Under the pieces are notes generated by a model. That model saw only the letters and a list, made by a program, of their open reading frames with translations, searched no databases and was not told the origin of the DNA. Source: JACDAN01 sp035265935 (GTDB lineage: Bacteria > Actinomycetota > Thermoleophilia > Gaiellales > Gaiellaceae). Taken from it: 25,759 bases of DNA. The stretch is from NCBI GenBank assembly GCA_035265935.1, contig DATFOC010000049.1, forward strand, positions 1-25,759. Direction: 5' to 3'. Made by a program: the position numbers and the translations under genes. Shown piece after piece: positions 1 through 6,413 of this stretch. The stretch's first letter is position 1. The number at the start of each line of letters is the position of its first letter.

Positions 1-2
1 TC

Positions 3-428
3 GACCTCGGCCGGCTCGCCTGGGACCAGGACGGGCCGTACGCCGCGGGTGCAGTGATCGTTCTGGCCGGCATCTACGAACTGACGCCGCTGAAGAAGCA
101 ACTGCTGCGCCGGTGCCGCAGCCCACATGATCGGGGCGCGCGTGGCGCCCTCGGGGCCGGCGTGGAGAACGGCCTGGACTGCGTCGGCTGTTGCCTGGAT
201 CTGATGGCCGTTCTGTTCGCGCTCGGCGTGATGAGCGTGTTCTGGATGTTGGTGATCGCCGCCGTGATCTTCGTCGAGAAGGTCGTCCCGGACGGACCGC
301 GGCTGACGCGTGTCGTAGGCATCGGCCTGATCCTCCTTGGCCTCTGGGTCGGAGTCTCGCCTTCGACGGTTCCGATGCTGACCGAGCCCGGGCAGTCACC
401 ATCCATGGAAATGGAGATGTCGTCCTAG
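3..428 (+). CDS. DUF2182 integral membrane protein, C-terminal part (5' end outside window)
   Basis: The reading frame is open from base 3 with no start, so the gene begins upstream of the window and only about 141 residues are seen. The sequence carries the hallmarks of the DUF2182 (predicted metal-binding membrane protein) family: LAGIYELTPLKKQLLRRCRS, then a GLDCVGCC cysteine motif, then a hydrophobic stretch and EKVVPDG. Two membrane spans are visible, one around GVMSVFWMLVIAAVIFVEK and one near IGLILLGLWVGV. The tail is short and Met/Glu rich. The function of the family is not established; the Cys and Met residues suggest metal contact, which is inference. The downstream gene follows after 54 bp in the same frame. 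Confidence 0.8.
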   Translation, partial: DLGRLAWDQDGPYAAGAVIVLAGIYELTPLKKQLLRRCRSPHDRGARGALGAGVENGLDCVGCCLDLMAVLFALGVMSVFWMLVIAAVIFVEKVVPDGPRLTRVVGIGLILLGLWVGVSPSTVPMLTEPGQSPSMEMEMSS

Positions 429-482
429 CGCACGTCAGAGGCGCTCTCTCGCGCGCGCGGCCGACCACTTCAGACTGGAGGC

Positions 483-1416
483 GTGCTCGACCAGCTGTGG
501 GACTGGACCGCCGGCGTTTTCGGGCGGATCGGCGACGTCTCGGTCTACTGGCTCGTGCTCGCGCTCAAGACGGCGGAGTCGGCACTGATCGCCGTGGGCT
601 GGCGGAACATCCTTCGGGCTGCCTACCCGCACTCGGGCCTCTCTTTCAAGACTTCGTGGGGCGCCTCCCAGGGCGGCACTGCGATCAATGCGTTCACTCC
701 GGCGCAGGCCGGAACCGCGGCCATGATCGGCATCTTCCGAACGAGCATCCGCGGATCATCGGTTGCCGGGGTCACGTCGGCGACGGTCGTCCAATCGCTC
801 TTCTTCACCGGCGTGAGCGTCGTGATGGTGATCCTGGCTTTGATCTTCCGTCCACGCACGGTCTCGAAGGGGTCGCCGTCGGACGAGACAGGCGGCTTAT
901 TCGCCGAGCACCCAGTCCTGATAGCGGTGGTCATGGTGGCCTTCCTCGTCGCCCTGCGCCTACTCTGGCCGAGGCTGAAACCTCGGCTGGAGAAGACCTG
1001 GCACCAGATCAAGGCCGGTGGGGGCCATTCTGCGCGACTGGCGCCGCTATGCGAGGGAGGTCGCGCTTCCGTGTGGCCTTTCCTACTGCTGCCGCATCGG
1101 TGTGAACGTCGTCTTCATGGCCGCGTTCGCGATCCCGGTCACGCCCTTCACCGTCTTCATGGTCGCTGCCTCACACATGCTGTCCGGCTTGTTTGCGATC
1201 ACGCCCGGGGGTGTGGGCCAGACCCAGGCGCTGGACGTGGCCACGTTGCGAAGCCACGCATCGGCTGAAGACATCGCCGCCTTCTCGATCACCCAGGACG
1301 CCATCCTCACGATCTGGAACGTCGTCCTCGGCGTCATCGTGATGGTGTGGGCGTTCGGCTTCGGCGCTGCCAAGAACCTGCTCTTCCGCCGCGACAAGCA
1401 GCCCGCCCCGGCCTGA
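483..1416 (+). pseudogene. UPF0104 / LPG-synthase-TM-like flippase-type membrane protein, frameshifted
   Basis: Two overlapping frames together give about 310 residues of a polytopic membrane protein. Frame one starts at GTG 483 and is family-like until about 1020; frame two continues from about 1018 to the stop at 1416. Joining them at the G5 run (1020-1024), by removing one G, restores a continuous reading (KAGGAILRDWRRYA). The second half contains GLFAITPGGVGQTQA, the PGG-G motif typical of the lysylphosphatidylglycerol synthase transmembrane region (UPF0104/AglD-like). Members are integral membrane proteins linked to lipid or glycan transport. About six or seven spans are visible. The indel is either real decay or a homopolymer base-calling error. 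No dedicated ribosome site is strong; GGAG lies just upstream of GTG 483. Confidence 0.75.
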
Positions 1417-1441
1417 CTTGGCAGTGGCATCATCGGGCCGG

Positions 1442-1855
1442 ATGGGTCAGCTGCTCGGCTTCAAGAATGTGGTCTTCCCGGCCCGGGACCTTGCGACGAG
1501 CGTCGAAGCTTGGACGGCGGTTCTCGGGCAAGAGCCGGCGTTCGTGGGCGAGGACTTCGCCGTGTTCACCGGCGCCGGCGCGGAGGTTGGCCTGACCTCG
1601 GCGCCGTGGGTCGATCATCCGCTCGTCTTCTGGGAGGTCGAAAAGATCGAGGAGGCGCACCGAGCGCTCGTTGCGGCCGGCGCGGTCCCGTTGGGCGAGA
1701 TCGCAGACGGTTCGCTCGCCGAGATCGGCACGGCCGAGGTCACGAACGGTGACCCGACGACTGGAATCGTCGACGTCCCGGGTGGGCGTCTCGGTGTGCT
1801 CAGGGCCGCGGACGGTAATCTCGTCGGCCTGCACCAAGCCGTTCCTTTCGCCTAA
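1442..1855 (+). CDS. VOC (glyoxalase/bleomycin-resistance fold) family protein
   Basis: The 137-residue product begins MGQLLGFKNVVFPARDLATS, followed by WTAVLGQ, an opening typical of VOC-superfamily proteins. Their paired beta-alpha-beta-beta-beta modules form a small metal- or ligand-binding pocket. The second module includes HPLVFWEVEKIEEAHRALVA and ends with GGRLGVLRAADGNLVGLHQ. The catalytic glyoxalase I metal ligands are not clearly conserved, so a substrate cannot be named. I prefer ATG 1442, although TTG 1418 and GTG 1424 are in frame, because the fold begins at LLGFKNV. The stop codon lies directly against the first tRNA-Trp-like scar at 1856, so this gene marks the edge of the attachment array. 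Confidence 0.75.
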   Translation: MGQLLGFKNVVFPARDLATSVEAWTAVLGQEPAFVGEDFAVFTGAGAEVGLTSAPWVDHPLVFWEVEKIEEAHRALVAAGAVPLGEIADGSLAEIGTAEVTNGDPTTGIVDVPGGRLGVLRAADGNLVGLHQAVPFA

Positions 1856-1902
1856 TTTCGCCCAGCAAGGGGCGACGTGCTCGAACCTACAACCGGGTCG
1901 AC
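1856..1902 (-). repeat. Decayed copy of tRNA-Trp 3' end (attachment scar 1)
   Basis: The plus strand reads TTTCGCCC, a short linker, AGGGGCGAC, then CTCGAACCT and CAACC. The same words occur in the same order at the 3' end of the intact tRNA-Trp (14188-14226), with a few substitutions and indels. The T-stem no longer pairs, so this is a remnant and not a tRNA. It lies immediately after the VOC stop codon. Its likely origin is an attachment-site copy left by an integrated element; chance similarity cannot be fully excluded for such a short tract. Confidence 0.5.
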
Positions 1903-1920
1903 GACGAGCGAGGCGAACAG

Positions 1921-1944
1921 AAAGCCCTGCGTTTGCGGGGCTTT
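1921..1944. terminator. Hairpin matching the tRNA-Trp downstream terminator (scar 2)
   Basis: AAAGCCCTGC, GTTT and GCGGGGCTTT form a 10-bp stem with one T-G pair and a four-base loop. It is preceded by GAACAG, exactly as the hairpin at 14167-14190 is. It appears to be a diverged duplicate of that terminator and could act on either strand. Confidence 0.6.
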
Positions 1945-2022
1945 CGCGCTACGAAGGCGACAGTACTTCGAAACAGCATCTGCCTGGAGTCTACGATGCT
2001 GTCGGATTGGGCAACGGCGGCC
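1945..2022 (-). pseudogene. Decayed tRNA-Trp-like sequence (attachment scar 2)
   Basis: Reading on the plus strand after the hairpin, CGC-CTAC, GGCGACAG, ACT and CGAA, then CTGGAG, TGCT and GATTG-GC follow the order of the intact tRNA-Trp gene at 14191-14262. Similarity spans the T arm, the anticodon region and part of the D arm, but the stems are broken. I interpret it as an old duplicated tRNA or attachment copy, older than the copy at 3779. Together with scar 1 it marks the left border of the accessory array. Confidence 0.5.
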
Positions 2023-2080
2023 GAGGACGAGAAAACCCGGCGAGACCCTACGGCGGATCGGGTAGAGCGAACGTCGCGTC

Positions 2081-2746
2081 ATGAGTCGCGAGCGTTGGAT
2101 GGCCCTCTTTTTCGCTCTTGGGTCGACGTGCTTCCTCATTGGCCCGTTCCCCGGCTACGTGCAGCTGGTCGGCGAGTCGGCTGACGCCATCACATTCTTT
2201 ATCGGCTCGATCCTGTTCACGGCCGGCGGAGGGCTACAAAGCTGGCTGGCCTGGTCCGAACGGCACTCCCCCGGTGGCGGACGCGCGGCATGGTGGGCCG
2301 CCATCATCCAATCCGCCGGCACGCTGTTCTTCAACCTCACGACGTACCAAGCGATGCACAACGCCTTGACGAGCCCCGAGTACGACAAGCTCGTCTGGCG
2401 ACCCGATTGGCGCGGGTCGATCTGCTTCCTCATCTCAGGCGCGATCGCCTACCGCGCCTCGTCGCGTCATGGTTGGTTGCCGGTACGCGGGGGCGCGGGA
2501 TGGTGGAAGCCGGCAGTCAACCTGCTCGGCTGCATCTTCTTCGGAATCTCGGCTGTCGCCGGCTACGTCGTTCCGTCGACCGGGTCGATGCTCGACCAGG
2601 CGGCGGCCAACTGGAACACATCGCTGGGCGCGGCATGCTTCCTGGCCTGTGCGCTCGACACCTTGCATACCGACAGGGTCTCGAAGATGCCACTAGGTCG
2701 GCGGCTCCGTGAGCTCGAGCACAGGCTCGAAGCCGACGTCCGGTAG
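2081..2746 (+). CDS. Conserved multi-pass membrane protein of unknown function
   Basis: The 221-residue product starts at ATG 2081 and has about six hydrophobic segments: near residues 5-25, 38-58, 72-92, 108-125, 140-165 and 175-195. Recognisable blocks are GSTCFLIGPFPGY, FFIGSILFTAGGGLQSW, WWAAIIQSAGTLFFN, WRPDWRGSICFLISGAIAY and VNLLGCIFFGISAVAGYVVP. The repeated FLIGSILFT / FLISGAIAY style resembles YrhK-type membrane domains, but I cannot assign a function. It is the main intact gene of the 1.8-kb segment between scars 2 and 3. No convincing ribosome site precedes the ATG, and the reading frame is undamaged, unlike several neighbours. Confidence 0.7.
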   Translation: MSRERWMALFFALGSTCFLIGPFPGYVQLVGESADAITFFIGSILFTAGGGLQSWLAWSERHSPGGGRAAWWAAIIQSAGTLFFNLTTYQAMHNALTSPEYDKLVWRPDWRGSICFLISGAIAYRASSRHGWLPVRGGAGWWKPAVNLLGCIFFGISAVAGYVVPSTGSMLDQAAANWNTSLGAACFLACALDTLHTDRVSKMPLGRRLRELEHRLEADVR

Positions 2747-2823
2747 GTCGCCCGGCCGGCGCGGCCACGGTCTGAGCTACGACGCCAGCCGCTCGGCCAC
2801 TACGACCCTCCGGGAATGAATGG

Positions 2824-2849
2824 TGGCCCCGACACTAGTGCCGGGGCCA
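2824..2849 (-). terminator. Hairpin downstream of the small secreted protein gene
   Basis: TGGCCCCG and CGGGGCCA form an 8-bp stem around a self-complementary CACTAGTG centre, so nearly the entire 26 bp folds on itself. It begins 12 bp past the stop of the minus-strand gene at 2862-3164. There is no T-run, so termination is inferred from position and stem strength. Confidence 0.55.
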
Positions 2850-2861
2850 ACCAGACTTCGG

Positions 2862-3164
2862 TTATCTTCGGTTCGGGTTGGGAGGAAGAGGTGTTCTGTT
2901 CGGGTTGCAGAAGAAGCCCGGATTCGCCACGTGCGGATCGACGAGACCCAGCTTGAGCTCCTGCCCGTAAGACTGCGCTTGGGTACCCACGGGACCGTCT
3001 ATCTGGTCATTCAGTCCCGAGAAGGAGCACCACGACCTTCCCTGATTTTGATCAACGTTCTTGCCGCTTCCGGTCACCTCGCCGGCCAGAGCCGGTCCGG
3101 CACCGAGAGCCGCAACCGCGGCTGCACAAGCTGCAGCCGCAAGCAAGGACTTCGTCCTCACCAT
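2862..3164 (-). CDS. Small secreted protein of unknown function
   Basis: The 100-residue product has a clear Sec signal peptide: MVRTKS, a hydrophobic Ala-rich core to about residue 22, then GPALA with predicted cleavage after residue 27. The mature part is about 73 residues, Asn/Gly/Pro rich with two cysteines, and ends in a basic proline tail (NPNRTPLPPNPNRR). A strong Shine-Dalgarno sequence, AAAGGAG, lies a few bases before ATG 3164, which fixes the start. An inverted repeat sits directly upstream of that site. I recognise no family; a small extracytoplasmic structural or binding role is a guess. It is convergent with the membrane gene at 2081-2746. Confidence 0.75.
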   Translation of the reverse strand: MVRTKSLLAAAACAAAVAALGAGPALAGEVTGSGKNVDQNQGRSWCSFSGLNDQIDGPVGTQAQSYGQELKLGLVDPHVANPGFFCNPNRTPLPPNPNRR

Positions 3165-3181
3165 AGTGTCACTCCTTTCTA

Positions 3182-3210
3182 GAACGCGCGTCCAATCGTG
3201 ACGCGCGTTC
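3182..3210 (-). promoter_or_regulatory. Perfect 10-bp inverted repeat in the leader of the secreted protein gene
   Basis: GAACGCGCGT (3182-3191) and ACGCGCGTTC (3201-3210) are exact reverse complements separated by 9 bases. The repeat lies just upstream of the ribosome site for the gene starting at 3164. It could be a repressor operator, a 5'-UTR stabilising hairpin, or an attenuator. There is no T-run after it on the minus strand. Confidence 0.6.
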
Positions 3211-3445
3211 GTCGCCGCAAGACGCCGAGACTAGGACGGTAAAGGCGCCTGGTCAACCGCCCAAACGAGGGGGCTTTGCGTTCTACGCTACGGAGATTGA
3301 ATCGACGCGATCTCCGCTCAGGTGAATCGAACGGGGGAGTGGGTCGACGTTGACCGGTTCCGCCAAGAGTGCGTTCCAACGACTAGAGGGCCGGGTGACG
3401 ATCCGAACGCCCCGGCGCTTGCCGCGCCTCCAGGCCCTCGTGGGC

Positions 3446-3655
3446 CTACTGAGCCTCAGCCGCGCTGGTGGCGGAACCGGGCAGGTCCTCAACGACCAGC
3501 GCCGGAGGCTGGTCGGCATCGTCGGGGGCGGCCACTCCGAACCTGCATGCCAGGCGCCACAGGTAGGGGCGACGTACTCCGCAGAAGCCGCAGGCACCGC
3601 AGAAGCCGCAGCTGCCAGCTTCGAAGCACCTCGCCCCACCGACGAAACGGGGCAC
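3446..3655 (-). CDS. Cys-rich small ORF ending in the PALVVEDL motif (family copy A)
   Basis: This 69-codon ORF starts at GTG 3655 without a clear ribosome site. It contains CGFCGACGFCG near residues 16-26, a run of four cysteines in CxxC spacing encoded by two 13-bp direct repeats (3581-3593 and 3599-3611). It ends DDADQPPALVVEDLPGSATS. The end matches the fragment at 12721-12777 in protein (PALVVEDL, GSATS) and in DNA over an exact 24-bp stretch. The tail resembles the C-terminus of copy C at 8067-8272 (PVLVVEPG). The N-terminal half may be rearranged or out of frame, so the ORF as drawn could be a fusion of remnants. No function is known. Confidence 0.35.
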   Translation of the reverse strand: MPRFVGGARCFEAGSCGFCGACGFCGVRRPYLWRLACRFGVAAPDDADQPPALVVEDLPGSATSAAEAQ

Positions 3656-3755
3656 CCGGCCGATTGGTTACGCGGGCTCGCTCAGCGCCGGTGTTGCACG
3701 GCGTTGCTATTTTTCGCCCTCCTGGCGCCGTGGGCGTCTTCGATGTGGAAAACAG
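3656..3755. other. Spacer before attachment scar 3, nothing recognised
   Basis: No ORF, RNA or strong hairpin is recognised here. The stretch leads into the GAAAACAGAAGG sequence that begins the duplicated tRNA terminator. Confidence 0.4.
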
Positions 3756-3776
3756 AAGGCCCGTTTCCGGGGCCTT
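3756..3776. terminator. Hairpin of attachment scar 3 (duplicate of tRNA-Trp terminator)
   Basis: AAGGCCC (3756-3762) and GGGCCTT (3770-3776) pair around a seven-base loop. The flanks AACAG on the left and CCCTACAGGGGCGA on the right match those of the hairpin at 14167-14190, so this is the terminator copy that accompanies the duplicated tRNA end. Confidence 0.6.
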
Positions 3777-3778
3777 TG

Positions 3779-3827
3779 CCCTACAGGGGCGAACAGGACT
3801 TGAACCCTGCAACCCTGGTTTTGGAGA
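3779..3827 (-). repeat. Duplicated tRNA-Trp 3' end: far attachment site of the 10.4-kb island
   Basis: The plus strand reads CCCTACAGGGGCGA, then ACAGGACT, GAACC, TGCAACCC and GGTTTTGGAGA. This is the same order as 14192-14240 in the intact tRNA-Trp, with about three single-base insertions. Similarity stops just past the anticodon-loop sequence TTTTGGAGA, as expected if strand exchange occurs in the anticodon arm. The intact tRNA and the recombinase gene lie at the other end of the island. The copy lacks the D arm and the 5' acceptor strand, so it cannot be a functional tRNA. Confidence 0.8.
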
Positions 3828-3937
3828 GGGATCGAGGCTGATCGATGGAGTCAGGAAAGGCATGGTCACGCGGTTCGGGGCGTCTCCGATCAGCCCAGAT
3901 CAGCTGAGAGGCGGCCCTTCCCACGCCCCGCTCGAGC

Positions 3938-4372
3938 CTAGGACGCCAACACCGGCGCGGCTACATGGCAGTTCCGGCCAGGTACTAGACGGACGGCCGC
4001 TAGACCTCGCAGTCCGCAACGACGAAGATCCCGACCGAGTGACAAGCAGGATCTTGCTGGCAATGCTCGCCGGAGCCACTCACAGCCGTAAAGCACCGTG
4101 ACACAGACGAAGACGGCGGCGTAGAACGCGAACCCGAGAACCTGCGACGACCGAGACGCTGATCCGGCTACAGCGTCGTCCCTAAAGCCGCGTTCGACGA
4201 GGAACGCAACGGCGAAAGGAACGGCATATCCGGCTCCGACGGCCACCGTGAAGGCAACGTCGCCTCCGCTTCCGGCGACGCGACGTAGCGCCGCGATCAG
4301 CCGGACCGTGGCGCGCCTGATCATCGGTTTGGTCCGCCCGCTAACCGCTGCTTGCTCCTCGAACCGGGTCAC
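3938..4372 (-). CDS. Hypothetical small membrane protein
   Basis: The 144-residue ORF starts at GTG 4372, with an in-frame ATG 15 codons later. The first 45 residues are basic. Two good membrane spans follow: VAFTVAVGAGYAVPFAVAFLV and VLGFAFYAAVFVCVTVLYGC. The last 45 residues (after WLRRALP) are Arg/Cys rich, not membrane-like, and may be read out of the original frame. It lies just inside the left end of the island, convergent with nothing recognisable. I know no family for it. The hydrophobic half is convincing as protein coding; the full length is not. Confidence 0.45.
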   Translation of the reverse strand: MTRFEEQAAVSGRTKPMIRRATVRLIAALRRVAGSGGDVAFTVAVGAGYAVPFAVAFLVERGFRDDAVAGSASRSSQVLGFAFYAAVFVCVTVLYGCEWLRRALPARSCLSLGRDLRRCGLRGLAAVRLVPGRNCHVAAPVLAS

Positions 4373-4476
4373 TGCAGAAGTTGTGCTCTCACCGACCGCA
4401 GATCATCGGCACGGGGGATCCGGAAGCTCCTCGACCCCTCCGCATCCGGCCGCCCCGATTGCCCGGCTCTCGGCAG

Positions 4477-5003
4477 CTACGCGACGCTGCCGCTCCGCTC
4501 GAGGTAATCCTTGAGGCCCATCGCTTCGATCTCGAAATCGTGGTCCTCCCGGAGCCCGGCGGCACATCGCGAGAAGCGGCCCGTCGTCAGTGACGAAGAC
4601 GTCGCGCTTCTCGAGCAGATGCGTCTCGACATGCACGCGGTCCTCCGGGCCAGGCGGTTTCCCCTCGTGAGACTTCCAGGCTGGCGACGACGTCGTCCCA
4701 CGCTTCGCGGAGACCCGGGACGAACGCGCCCGGCAACAGGTCGGGACCCGGGAACGTCGCCTCGGAGGGGTAGGCGAGCTGGCGGGCTTCTAAAACGCCC
4801 TCGTCCCTAAACACTGCGCGGAGCTGCTCGGCGAGGTCGCCTTGTACGTCTAGCCGGTAACCCTGAGGCGTGCTCACGAGCTCGACGTCGCCGCGCCGCG
4901 CGAGTGCGAACAGCTTGAGCGCAAGGTGATGCCGCGGGCGACATTCGTCGAGGAAGTCGCGCGCCACTGTCAGGTCGATCGTGAGCCGGTCGGTCGCGAC
5001 AGC
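4477..5003 (-). pseudogene. PIN-domain-like protein with two frameshifts
   Basis: Three minus-strand frames join into one protein. The first (to about 4666) reads IDLTVARDFLDECRP, LALKLFALARRGDVEL and EAWDDVVASLEVSRG. The second gives PEDRVHVETHLLEK and DVFVTDDGPLLAMCRR. The third gives LREDHDFEIEAMGLKDYLER. Removing one G from a GGGG run near 4664 and one from a GGG run near 4557 restores about 170 continuous residues. The N-terminal Asp, the FVTDD motif and the closing MGLKDYL fit PIN-like ribonuclease-fold proteins. No start codon precedes the first conserved residues after the stop at 5004-5006; GTG 4967 is the nearest. No antitoxin-like partner is seen, so a toxin role cannot be claimed. 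It is broken as given. Confidence 0.6.
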
Positions 5004-5022
5004 CTAAGTCCGGCCCAAAGAA

Positions 5023-5042
5023 AGGCCCGCCGGAGCGGGCCT
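5023..5042 (-). terminator. Strong hairpin terminator, minus-strand orientation
   Basis: AGGCCCGC and GCGGGCCT form a perfect 8-bp stem around CGGA. On the minus strand it is followed by TTTCTTT, so it suits transcripts arriving from the right (5100 and above). On the plus strand AAAA follows, so that direction is less favoured. Confidence 0.65.
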
Positions 5043-5492
5043 AAAACGCTATCGCTTTGCGCCAGCGATGACGTAAGCGGGGCACAAGACAGGAAGCTTT
5101 CTGGTCAAGGTGACCCCTCCGTTGTCGTGGTGAGGGCGAGAGTAGCTGGCGCGGCGGCGAGCAGTCCGATAAGCGACCGAACGAGCAGGTCTGGCGAGAC
5201 GAGCGCGGCTCGGGGCTCAGAACGCTCGCGCCAGCCGCAGCGCGACGAGCCCGAACCGCGTTCGGCGTCGACGAGCGCGAGCTCCCCGAGTGGCTGTATT
5301 CGACCCGCGGGGAGGCTGCATGACGGCGCGTGTCGCGGCCCGCTCCGGCGCATGCCGTCGGCGTGGTTCGCTGAGTGGCGAGCAGCGCGAAAAAACGCGA
5401 CGCTCGAGCTCGCGCGTTTTTTTAGACGAGGCAGCCCTGACTCCGCCGCAGTCAGCTTTTCCCCCTCGGAAGCGGGGAGAGTAAACCTTTGA
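5043..5492. other. Stretch without a recognisable gene
   Basis: Several long frames are open here only because of the high GC content, and none shows a family pattern. On the minus strand a GGAGGGG site precedes a possible 19-codon TTG-started ORF (about 5105 to 5049) that runs into the terminator at 5023-5042. On the plus strand a GGGGAGG site precedes ATG 5320, but that frame runs straight through the hairpin at 5390-5423. A second stem, CTGACT/AGTCAG, followed by CTTTT, lies near 5438. I regard this as a regulatory or decayed spacer. Confidence 0.4.
5390..5423. terminator. Bidirectional A-stem-T terminator
   Basis: AAAAAACGCG (5390-5399) and CGCG followed by seven T form a perfect stem around a loop that contains the palindrome CTCGAG. 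The A-run before and the T-run after make it an intrinsic terminator in both directions. Confidence 0.75.
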
Positions 5493-5693
5493 CGGACACG
5501 TACGGAATGTGGCGTAGAACTCGGTAGAGGCCGCCAGCATCGGAAGTTTTGCTCGGACAAGTGCCGCTACCGCTTCCGCGACCGGTTGAAGTATGCGGCC
5601 GATCCTGAAGGCGAGCGAGAGAAGTCGCGTCGCTACTACCAGGCCAATCGCGAGAACGTTCTGGCGCGGATGCGCGCGAAGCGTGAAGGCTAA
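5493..5693 (+). pseudogene. Phage-type small zinc-ribbon protein, start codon missing
   Basis: Frame 5493-5693 reads TRTECGVELGRGRQHRKFCS, then DKCRYRFRDRLKYAADPEG and a basic tail with YYQANRENVLARMRAK. The ECG and FCSDKC cysteines suggest a zinc ribbon. A basic RFRDR-KYAADPE-REKSRRYY region of this kind is common in small actinophage and prophage proteins located before HNH genes. No ATG, GTG or TTG occurs between the upstream TGA (5490-5492) and the conserved part, so the start is lost or displaced by an indel. The stop overlaps the start of the HNH gene, indicating former translational coupling. It is probably a prophage relic. Confidence 0.5.
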
Positions 5694-5925
5694 GACGGCT
5701 TCTCGCGGCTATGGCGGGCGGCATCAGGCGTTGCGCCGGAGATTTGCGGCGATTGTGGAGGCGGGCTTGGCGTCGTGTTGGCGGTGCGGGTTGCCGGTCG
5801 ATCCGGGGGAGCCGTGGGATCTGGGCCACGACGATCACGACCGGACCGTGTACACGGGGCCGGAGCATCGGGCGTGTAATCGCGCGACGGCGTCTCGCCG
5901 GCGGCGGACGTCCCGCCGATGGTGA
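5683..5925 (+). CDS. HNH endonuclease, phage type
   Basis: Starting at GTG 5683, the 80-residue product reads RGYGGRHQALRRR, a CWRC pair (Cys32, Cys35), then PGEPWDLGHDDHDR (His49) and GPEHRACNRATA (His62, Cys65, Asn66). This is the compact zinc-binding HNH fold of actinophage endonucleases, which cut DNA and in phages assist terminase-driven packaging. The GTG overlaps the end of the zinc-ribbon ORF upstream. A longer in-frame start at ATG 5593 would run antiphase through that ORF and is less likely. No terminase or portal gene follows, so it is an isolated relic or a domesticated nuclease. The catalytic residues appear intact. Confidence 0.8.
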   Translation: MKAKTASRGYGGRHQALRRRFAAIVEAGLASCWRCGLPVDPGEPWDLGHDDHDRTVYTGPEHRACNRATASRRRRTSRRW

Positions 5926-5933
5926 ACCGCCTT

Positions 5934-6218
5934 TTACCGCGCTGCGGTGATCCGTCGCAGCATGAATCGACCGAACTCATGTCCACGAAACGTCGCGCGG
6001 CCATGAAAGCCGCCGCCCGCCAGCTCCAGCTCGTCCACGAACGCTGAGAAGGGCGAGCGGTAGCGAAGGTTCAGGCCGTCCACTTCGAAGGGAACGCCGG
6101 GGAGCGGTCCGACGCGCGTCACGCCTCGCGCGCCGTCGATCTCCTTGCGAACGGTCAGAAGCGGCGGGAGCGCGCCGCCAGTTCGGATCACGTTCCATAG
6201 TCCGTCTAGGTGGGCCAC
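5934..6218 (-). CDS. Small beta-rich protein of unknown function
   Basis: The 94-residue ORF starts at GTG 6218 with LDGLWNVIRTGGALPPLLTV, followed by VGPLPGVPFEVDGLNLRYRS and FHGRATFRGHEFGRFMLRRI. Alternating polar and hydrophobic residues and many glycines suggest a small beta barrel or lipocalin-like fold, but no named family can be given. The frame is intact and ends 8 bp from the HNH stop, convergent with it. It has no signal peptide or membrane span. It diverges from the secreted-repeat gene at 6414, so the 195-bp gap between them should hold both promoters. Confidence 0.55.
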   Translation of the reverse strand: MAHLDGLWNVIRTGGALPPLLTVRKEIDGARGVTRVGPLPGVPFEVDGLNLRYRSPFSAFVDELELAGGGFHGRATFRGHEFGRFMLRRITAAR

Positions 6219-6413
6219 TTGTCGGTGTTTCCCGGGCGAGGGCCCGCGTATGCGTCAGCGGGCTCTCTCTGGGAGCTGGCCGCCCCTTTTCGCCCGTACC
6301 CAGGAGCAGTTAAGCGTTTGTAAGGGGTGCCCTAAGACTCTCAAGGCGAAAGTGGTGAGCGGTTACAGTCCTGAATCTATCGTCTGCGGCCCACATCTAT
6401 AGGGGGTGAGGCA

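Noticed and set aside
191..1105. Long plus-strand ORF of 304 codons
   Set aside because: Arg/Pro/Asp-rich shadow frame over the DUF2182 and UPF0104-like genes, with no family pattern.
3561..3585. A possible further tRNA-Trp scar (TAGGGGCGACGTACTC) inside copy A
   Set aside because: Only about 16 bases resemble the tRNA end, no hairpin lies beside it and similarity stops at once; it is also explained as coding sequence of the Cys-rich ORF.
4477..5003. PIN-type toxin-antitoxin module
   Set aside because: No antitoxin-like ORF lies on either side and the gene is frameshifted, so a module cannot be supported.
5290..5484. Plus-strand ORF of 64 codons with a GGGGAGG site before an internal ATG
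   Set aside because: The frame passes through a perfect A-stem-T terminator at 5390-5423 and shows no protein pattern.
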